A stretch of DNA of 64,000 nt from Celeribacter baekdonensis (GTDB lineage Bacteria; Pseudomonadota; Alphaproteobacteria; Rhodobacterales; Rhodobacteraceae). Numbering within the stretch: the stretch's first letter is position 1; each line of letters begins with the position of its first letter. The notes under the pieces are model-generated. The model did no database searches. It was not told the DNA's origin and saw nothing but the letters and a program-made list of their open reading frames with translations. Below, one piece after another: positions 59,189-64,000 of this stretch. The stretch is taken from contig NZ_FNBL01000003.1 of assembly GCF_900102315.1 (NCBI RefSeq), positions 310,001 to 374,000 on the forward strand, written 5' to 3'. The position numbers and the translations under genes are program-made.

Positions 59189-61012
59189 TTAGGCAGAGAC
59201 CTGTTCGCGCAACACGGCAGCGGTCAAAGACGCCATCAGATAAATGCCCGAAAACAGCAGCATCGACAAAAGTGTGCTTTCGAATTTGCGCGGATAGGTG
59301 GGTTCGTCCGGGGCGATGGGACGTGAGGACAGGGACAGGTAGCGCACCTGACGGTTGGCCTCGATCCGCGCCATTTCGAGCGATTGAATGGCCTGTTGCG
59401 CCATCGCCTGACGGGTGGCAAGATCCACCTCCGCCATCCGCAATTCTGCCGACACACGCGCCAAGGAGCCGGATTCGCCGGTGGCCTGTGTCAACTGCGA
59501 GCGTAACTGGGCAATCAGCGTTTCAAGGCGGCCAATGTCGCCACGGGTGCCATCGACGCGGGCCTGGTTCGGACGCGGGTTGTCCAAAAGCTGTTGCAGT
59601 TGCAGTTTCTTTTCCTGAAGCTGGGTTTCAAAGCCAGACACCTGACCCATGATCGCCGCCGTTTCGGCATCGGGCGAGATAATGCCAAGCTGTTCTTGCA
59701 GAAGAACAACTTTTTCTTGCGCGGCCTGCATTTTGGCTTCGGCGTCATCAAGACTTTCACGCGCGCCTTTCATTTGGTCTTCGCGCATCCGCTGGGTCAG
59801 ATGATCCACGCTTTCCTCGGCATATTCGACCAACATGTCACTGAACAATTGAGAAATCTCTGGTGTCGCCGCGACCACCTCCATTTTCAAAAGCCCTTCG
59901 GTCGGGTCATAGCCGATGCTGACGCGATCCTGATAGACTTTATAGGCTTGTTCATTGGTCGGATTTTGCGGCAGGCGTTGGATCGGGTCAATCGCGTCAG
60001 AGGAAAAATGCGCCTTAAACCCGGCGTCCGCATCCAGACGCAACATGGCGTCGCGGCTTTCAAGAAACTCCTGAACCGCGATCGAATCCTGAGCGCCACC
60101 CAGCCCAGACGCGCCCATAAGGCCGCCCAAACCGCCAGACCCCCCGGCAGAATCCGCCTGTTGGATCAAAAACGCCGATTGCGTGGCATACATGGGCGTT
60201 GCGATTGTATAGAAATAAATCCCGGCCAGGATCGTTGGAATGCCAACAAAAACGGCCAAACGCGCGATCAAAAGCACCATTTTGCGCCGACGTCGCCGCG
60301 CGATGTCGCGTTGAATGGTGGAAATCTCGTCTTCTCGGCTCAGCCGCTCCAAAATATCTTTGGACGGCGGCTTGGGGGTGTCGATGGTTTTCGGAAGTTT
60401 CGCCCCCTCCGTGGTGGTCAATTCCCGTGAGGGTGGTTTGCCCTCGGTCGTCACCAGATCCAACATCGCGGCACGTTGGAACGGATCAATCCCCTGTTTG
60501 CGCAACTGTCGCACGGCGTCGAAATCAGAGGTGGCCGCGATGCCGTGTTTTTGCGCCACGCGCCGCGCCATCCGCAATTGACGCCCGGTCAGGCCTTCGC
60601 GACGAATGGTGTCAATTTCGGCGTCAATGCTGGCCTCATCTGCGGGGGTGACATCGCCGGTCAGCGCAGTGTTGGTGTCGTTGTCTTGGCCAAGGGCGCG
60701 GGCTACGCCGCCTTTGATCCGTCCCCCACGCCCCGTGGCGGAGGGGGCCGCGTTTTGGCTTTCGGTTACGGGCGTTTTTTGCGGTGCTTTTTGTGCCGCA
60801 GCGGACCCGGCAAAAGGCGCATCGCCAAAGCCATCGGCACTGGCGTCATTGTCAAACAATTTGTCGTCATCAAAGGCCTTAACCGCCGCTTCTTTTGACG
60901 GGGCTTGGCCTGTGGCATCGGCGATAGGGGTTTCTCCCCCTTGCCCGGCGGGTGTTGCGGCGCGCGGCGCGCGGCGCACCCGGAATTTTTGAGCTTTAAC
61001 CTTCGTAGTCAT
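59189..61012 (-). CDS. Capsule polysaccharide export inner-membrane protein (KpsE/CtrB-like)
   Basis: A 607-residue polysaccharide co-polymerase-type protein of ABC-dependent capsule export. Two membrane helices frame the periplasmic part: MVLLIARLAVFVGIPTILAG near 245-264 and LLSMLLFSGIYLMASLTAAV near 580-600. A long coiled coil lies between (EDQMKGARESLDDAEAKMQA..., near 420-480), and YFYTIATPMYATQSAFLIQQ follows helix 1 as in CtrB/KpsE. The first ~240 residues are an unusual Ala/Asp-rich, mostly disordered cytosolic extension; ordinary KpsE is ~380 residues. Start overlaps the kpsT-like stop by 17 bp. Confidence 0.87.
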   Translation of the reverse strand: MTTKVKAQKFRVRRAPRAATPAGQGGETPIADATGQAPSKEAAVKAFDDDKLFDNDASADGFGDAPFAGSAAAQKAPQKTPVTESQNAAPSATGRGGRIKGGVARALGQDNDTNTALTGDVTPADEASIDAEIDTIRREGLTGRQLRMARRVAQKHGIAATSDFDAVRQLRKQGIDPFQRAAMLDLVTTEGKPPSRELTTTEGAKLPKTIDTPKPPSKDILERLSREDEISTIQRDIARRRRRKMVLLIARLAVFVGIPTILAGIYFYTIATPMYATQSAFLIQQADSAGGSGGLGGLMGASGLGGAQDSIAVQEFLESRDAMLRLDADAGFKAHFSSDAIDPIQRLPQNPTNEQAYKVYQDRVSIGYDPTEGLLKMEVVAATPEISQLFSDMLVEYAEESVDHLTQRMREDQMKGARESLDDAEAKMQAAQEKVVLLQEQLGIISPDAETAAIMGQVSGFETQLQEKKLQLQQLLDNPRPNQARVDGTRGDIGRLETLIAQLRSQLTQATGESGSLARVSAELRMAEVDLATRQAMAQQAIQSLEMARIEANRQVRYLSLSSRPIAPDEPTYPRKFESTLLSMLLFSGIYLMASLTAAVLREQVSA

Positions 61013-61649
61013 AGAGCGCCTTGGCCTCTTCCAATGTGTCGAACATGTAAAGCTTGCCGTTTCTCAAAACAGCCGCCGAACGACAGAATTTCTCAAGCGT
61101 GGCGGCCTGATGCGACACCACGATGATGGTGGCATGTTCAAGCCGCTCGCGTAAAATGCTCCCTGCTTTGCGGTTGAAATTCACATCCGCCGTCGACGGC
61201 ATACCTTCGTCGATCAGGTAGATGTCAAAATCAAGCGCCAGCAAAAGCGCAAAAGACAGGCGGGATCGCATCCCCGCCGAATAAGTTGCCACCGGCATAT
61301 CAAAATATTCTTTGAGCTCACAGAGCCAACGGCAGAAGGCCTCGACATAATCGGGATCGAGATCGTAAAGCTCGGCAATAAAGCGTACATTTTCGCGCGC
61401 GGTGTGTTTGCCGATCAGCCCGCCCATGAACCCAAGCGGAAAAGACACGCGACAGCCACGGCGAATTTCGCCCTCGTCGGGTTTTTCCAAACCACTCATC
61501 ATATTGATGATCGTGGTCTTGCCGGTGCCGTTCGGGGCAAGGATGCCAAGGCTGTTGCCAAGTTCCACGCGAAAAGACGCGCGATCAAGGATCACCTTGC
61601 GCTGCGTCCCAGTCCAAAAGGACTTACTCACATTGTCGAACTCGAGCAT
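60996..61649 (-). CDS. Polysaccharide export ABC ATPase (KpsT-like)
   Basis: ATPase of an ABC-2 capsule exporter, 217 residues, start MLEFDNVSKSFWTGTQRK. Walker A reads APNGTGKTT near 38-46, with Ala where Gly is usual. The signature is YSAGMRSRLSFALLLALDFD, like the YSSGM of KpsT, and Walker B is IYLIDEGM. The H-loop is VVSHQA. No kpsM permease is adjacent; it may be elsewhere in the genome. Overlaps the KpsE-like gene by 17 bp, so the two are coupled. ATG 61649 has only a weak ribosome site. Confidence 0.88.
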   Translation of the reverse strand: MLEFDNVSKSFWTGTQRKVILDRASFRVELGNSLGILAPNGTGKTTIINMMSGLEKPDEGEIRRGCRVSFPLGFMGGLIGKHTARENVRFIAELYDLDPDYVEAFCRWLCELKEYFDMPVATYSAGMRSRLSFALLLALDFDIYLIDEGMPSTADVNFNRKAGSILRERLEHATIIVVSHQAATLEKFCRSAAVLRNGKLYMFDTLEEAKALYDYEG

Positions 61650-61784
61650 AGATACGCGCCCTGATACTGCCTGCACACCACCCTTAACGGGTTTTTGTTA
61701 ATGGAGCCGTCTTAATTGGCTATTTTGTTGAAATTATGCCGAGACGTCTGCGATAAATCCATCTCAGACTGCTCAAGTGTGTCA

Positions 61785-61832
61785 AAAATGAGGCCAAACC
61801 AGCATATAGCCTCTGTGGTTTGGCCTCATTTT
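61785..61832. terminator. Strong palindromic terminator after nhaA
   Basis: AAAATGAGGCCAAACCA and TGGTTTGGCCTCATTTT form a perfect 17-bp stem around a 14-nt loop, with A/T-rich outer ends. It lies 28 bp downstream of the nhaA stop and 135 bp before kpsT, insulating the two. Confidence 0.88.
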
Positions 61833-61860
61833 AGAAACGATTTCGTAATTTTGGCGCGTT

Positions 61861-63141
61861 TTACGCCGATTGTTTCTGAACGCGGCACAGTTTGCCAGCG
61901 ATAATGGAGATGATCGCAGCGGCGAATGAGAACAGCGCACCCATCTTGGCGGCGGCCTGAACCGGGGTCGATCCAAGCATCGTATCGGCATCAAAGGCGA
62001 CCGAGGCGATAAACAGCGACACGGTAAAGCCAATGGCCGCGACACAGCCGATCACCAAAAGATCAATCGTGCGCATCCCGGCCGGAAGGCCCAGACGCAA
62101 CACATGCGCCGCCAGCGCGCCCATGATCAGAATGCCCACAGGTTTGCCGATCAACAGCCCAGCCAAAACCAGCCATGTCGGATCGCCGATGGCATTGAAT
62201 TCAACACCGGCATTGAGCAGGCCGAAGAAAAACAGAATGATTTCAACCGGGGTTTTCAGCTTGTGTTCGATATCGTTCAGCAGATCGGACAGGTGTTGTT
62301 CGGCATCGGCAAACAGGCCAAAGGCGCGGTCGGCATGAGGGATGGTCGGGACAATTGGCAAGAGACCCAAAGCCGGGTGAATGCCCGCACGCATGAAGCC
62401 GTACCACGAGATGCAGGCGGCAATCAGATAGGGCCAATAGGACAGGGACTGGCGCACCCAGGTCGAGGTTGGGCGGACTTCTTTGCCGGCGTCAAGTTTG
62501 CGCGGCAACCAGTTGGCCAGCACGAACACAAGCACAGCCGCAGCGACTGAGAGCAACAGCCATTGCACGGCCAGTTCGCCGGTCGGATAGAAGATCGCCA
62601 AGATCACAAGACCCGCCGCATCATCCGCGATGGCCAAAAGCAACAGAAAGCGCACGGCAGGGTGGCCCGCGCCAAAGACGATCCGGCCGACGAGATAGGA
62701 AAACGCGATATCGGTGGCGGTGGGCACGGCCCAGCCGTTTTTGACCGCATCATAAGTGTCCGAGCCCAAGACCATCGCCAGTCCAAGATAGACCGCAATC
62801 GGCCCCAACATGCCGCCCAGGGTGGCAATCAGGGGCGTGGCCGCCTTTTTGCCGCGCAAAGAGCCGTTTTTGAGGATCACGGCCTCCCAGACCTCTTTTG
62901 CGGCAATGGCAAAGAAGAAGGCCATGAGCACGTCGTTGAACAGGTAATGCAGGGTCAGGGTGCGGTGAACATGTCCGGCCTCGTCCATATGCGGATGGCC
63001 GATAAAGAAATTTTCCGCCAGAGGGTACTCGACGAAGGCGTGGTAGGACTGCGCATCCGTGTTTGCCCAGATCAATGCAAGAATTGCGCCGATGATCAGC
63101 AAAAGCGAATAGTTCGTGACGAAATTCCAGACCTTGTACAT
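61861..63141 (-). CDS. nhaA: Na+/H+ antiporter NhaA
   Basis: Sodium/proton antiporter of 426 residues with about twelve helices, for pH and salt homeostasis. Conserved signals are NDVLMAFFFAIAAKEVWEA, GWAVPTATDIAFSYLVG (the TM4 ATD segment), LLLLAIADDAAGLVILAIFY (transport aspartates) and ILFFFGLLNAGVEF (TM10). The ATG at 63141 is preceded by GGAGGG and begins MYKVWNFVTNYSLLL; an upstream extension has no family likeness. Sits between the permease and its own terminator. Confidence 0.95.
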   Translation of the reverse strand: MYKVWNFVTNYSLLLIIGAILALIWANTDAQSYHAFVEYPLAENFFIGHPHMDEAGHVHRTLTLHYLFNDVLMAFFFAIAAKEVWEAVILKNGSLRGKKAATPLIATLGGMLGPIAVYLGLAMVLGSDTYDAVKNGWAVPTATDIAFSYLVGRIVFGAGHPAVRFLLLLAIADDAAGLVILAIFYPTGELAVQWLLLSVAAAVLVFVLANWLPRKLDAGKEVRPTSTWVRQSLSYWPYLIAACISWYGFMRAGIHPALGLLPIVPTIPHADRAFGLFADAEQHLSDLLNDIEHKLKTPVEIILFFFGLLNAGVEFNAIGDPTWLVLAGLLIGKPVGILIMGALAAHVLRLGLPAGMRTIDLLVIGCVAAIGFTVSLFIASVAFDADTMLGSTPVQAAAKMGALFSFAAAIISIIAGKLCRVQKQSA

Positions 63142-63214
63142 ATGTGCCCTCCGATCCCTGTACCCAAGCGTGCTTGGGGAATAATCCAAGCAAGGGGGTA
63201 GGGCAAGCATGCAA

Positions 63215-63239
63215 ACCCCTGTTGCCGTCGAACAGGGGT
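63215..63239 (-). terminator. Hairpin between the permease and nhaA
   Basis: ACCCCTGTT and AACAGGGGT form a 9-bp stem with a 7-nt loop, 30 bp after the permease stop (minus strand). The T tract is weak, so it may be a partial terminator or lie in the nhaA leader. Confidence 0.5.
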
Positions 63240-63268
63240 CAGTTTTCATGGCGATTTCCAAGAGTTGA

Positions 63269-64000
63269 TCAGAAAATAGTCTCGAAACTGGTCCAGCTTA
63301 TTCCGGCCAGGACCGCCCCGATGAGGGCAAAGCCAATATAGGCGGCAAAGACGCGAGGTTTGACCAGTGCCCAGACGGCCACCGCCGCCGGGATGCAGGA
63401 AATGCCCCCTGCCACCATGAAAGCCATCGCCGCGCCGGCGGACATGCCCTGAGACAAAAGCCCGGACATCAGGGGCACGGCGGCGTAGCCATTGAGATAG
63501 GCGGGTGCGCCGATGGCGGCTCCGATCAGGATCGGGCGCAGACCCGTGCCGCCCATCACCGAGGCGATCATCTCTGCGGGCAAGTACCGGATCATCACCG
63601 CCTCAAGCACATAGGCAACCAACATCCATTTGCCGAGAAACATCAGGTTTTCACGAAAATTGCCGCGGAAACTCTCGATGCGCTTGGACTCGGTCCAGAC
63701 CTTCCAATTTGGCGCGCCTCGCAACGCGGCCGACGCACACCGAGACGGCGCGGCGCGCGGTTTCAAAGGGTCCGCGAACAGCGCGGTGCCGCCCATGAGT
63801 TTGACCCCAAAGCCACCCATGAGGCCAATACAGACCGCGGCGAGGGTTTTGGCGATGGCAAAATCGACGCCCAACCCGTTGGCCGTGACAATGAACATGG
63901 CCGGGTCCATCAATGGCGAGGCCAACCAAAAGGCCATGACGGCAGAGAGCGGCACGCCAACGGCCAAGGCCCCGGCAATAAAGGGAATGACCTGACAGGA
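63269..64000 (-). CDS. Permease of the PF03773 (ArsP-like) family, 5'-truncated by window end
   Basis: The C-terminal 243 residues of a membrane permease; the frame stays open to the window edge (starting SCQVIPFIAGALAVGVPLS), so the true start is outside. Signals are CQVIPF with a conserved Cys-Gln, FIVTANGLGVDFAIAKTLAA, a cytosolic loop of about 50 residues, then VMIRYLPAEMIASVMGGTG and GAPAYLNGYAAVPLMSGLL with duplicated family motifs. ArsP-type permeases export organoarsenicals, but many homologues have unknown substrates. Not assigned further. Confidence 0.82.
   Translation of the reverse strand, partial: SCQVIPFIAGALAVGVPLSAVMAFWLASPLMDPAMFIVTANGLGVDFAIAKTLAAVCIGLMGGFGVKLMGGTALFADPLKPRAAPSRCASAALRGAPNWKVWTESKRIESFRGNFRENLMFLGKWMLVAYVLEAVMIRYLPAEMIASVMGGTGLRPILIGAAIGAPAYLNGYAAVPLMSGLLSQGMSAGAAMAFMVAGGISCIPAAVAVWALVKPRVFAAYIGFALIGAVLAGISWTSFETIF

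Overview
The window looks like chromosomal DNA of a marine Rhodobacterales (Roseobacter-group) alphaproteobacterium. The reasons are high GC with G/C-ending codons (long antisense open frames are common), tightly overlapping operons (ATGA, TGATG and GTGA junctions), and a gene set typical of that group: DUF5928 glycosyltransferase, DUF1285, DUF599, DUF1523, DUF4159, glcDEF, a complete C-P lyase cluster with DUF1045, and a fused aldehyde dehydrogenase next to deoC. No rRNA, CRISPR array, complete insertion sequence or prophage is visible. One tRNA gene, tRNA-Gln(UUG), is present.

Layout. 0-4.2 kb: ABC-2-type ATPase, HIT protein, DUF5928 glycosyltransferase and a sulfotransferase. 4.2-7.8 kb: small secreted protein, a divergent TetR / cation-efflux pair, a hydroxypyruvate-isomerase-like gene and DUF1285. 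7.9-14.7 kb: a translationally coupled MoxR - DUF58 - DUF4159 - membrane-protein operon, probably for envelope integrity or chaperoning. 14.7-15.8 kb: AT-rich island with one orphan gene. 15.8-20.5 kb: DUF599 and glycolate oxidase glcDEF. 20.5-27.9 kb: secreted protease, small heat-shock protein with a probable ROSE-type RNA thermometer, phytase-like esterase, aminotransferase and small envelope proteins. 27.9-29.1 kb: a single AT-rich SIR2-domain gene framed by 43-bp inverted repeats. 29.1-34.4 kb: aldehyde dehydrogenase - deoC - AraC regulator (deoxyribose use), then rpe. 34.5-41 kb: glycosyltransferases and a three-part glycosyltransferase / transposase-type HTH / sulfotransferase fusion. 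42.2-57.5 kb: phosphonate uptake (phnCDEE) and C-P lyase (phnF, phnM, phnGHIJKLN, DUF1045, second phnM) with a corA gene and an antisense small membrane gene embedded. 57.5-64 kb: decayed gene fragment, tRNA-Gln, EF-hand protein, kpsE/kpsT-like polysaccharide export genes, nhaA and a truncated permease.

Working together: the phn block would import phosphonates, attach them to ATP-derived ribose, cleave the C-P bond and recycle the ribose phosphate. phnP is not in the window, and the DUF1045 2H-type phosphoesterase is a candidate substitute. The glycosyltransferase and sulfotransferase genes at both ends of the first 41 kb and the kpsE/T pair at 59-61.7 kb suggest a sulfated surface polysaccharide.

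Less expected signals are short in-frame tandem repeats (mostly 15 bp) at seven coding loci, usually near start codons or in a linker; a dispersed palindromic terminator-like repeat; the repeat-framed SIR2 cassette; the transposase-like HTH inside a glycosyltransferase-sulfotransferase protein; and the antisense gene between phnI and phnJ. All functional statements come from reading motifs by eye. No database search or alignment was run.
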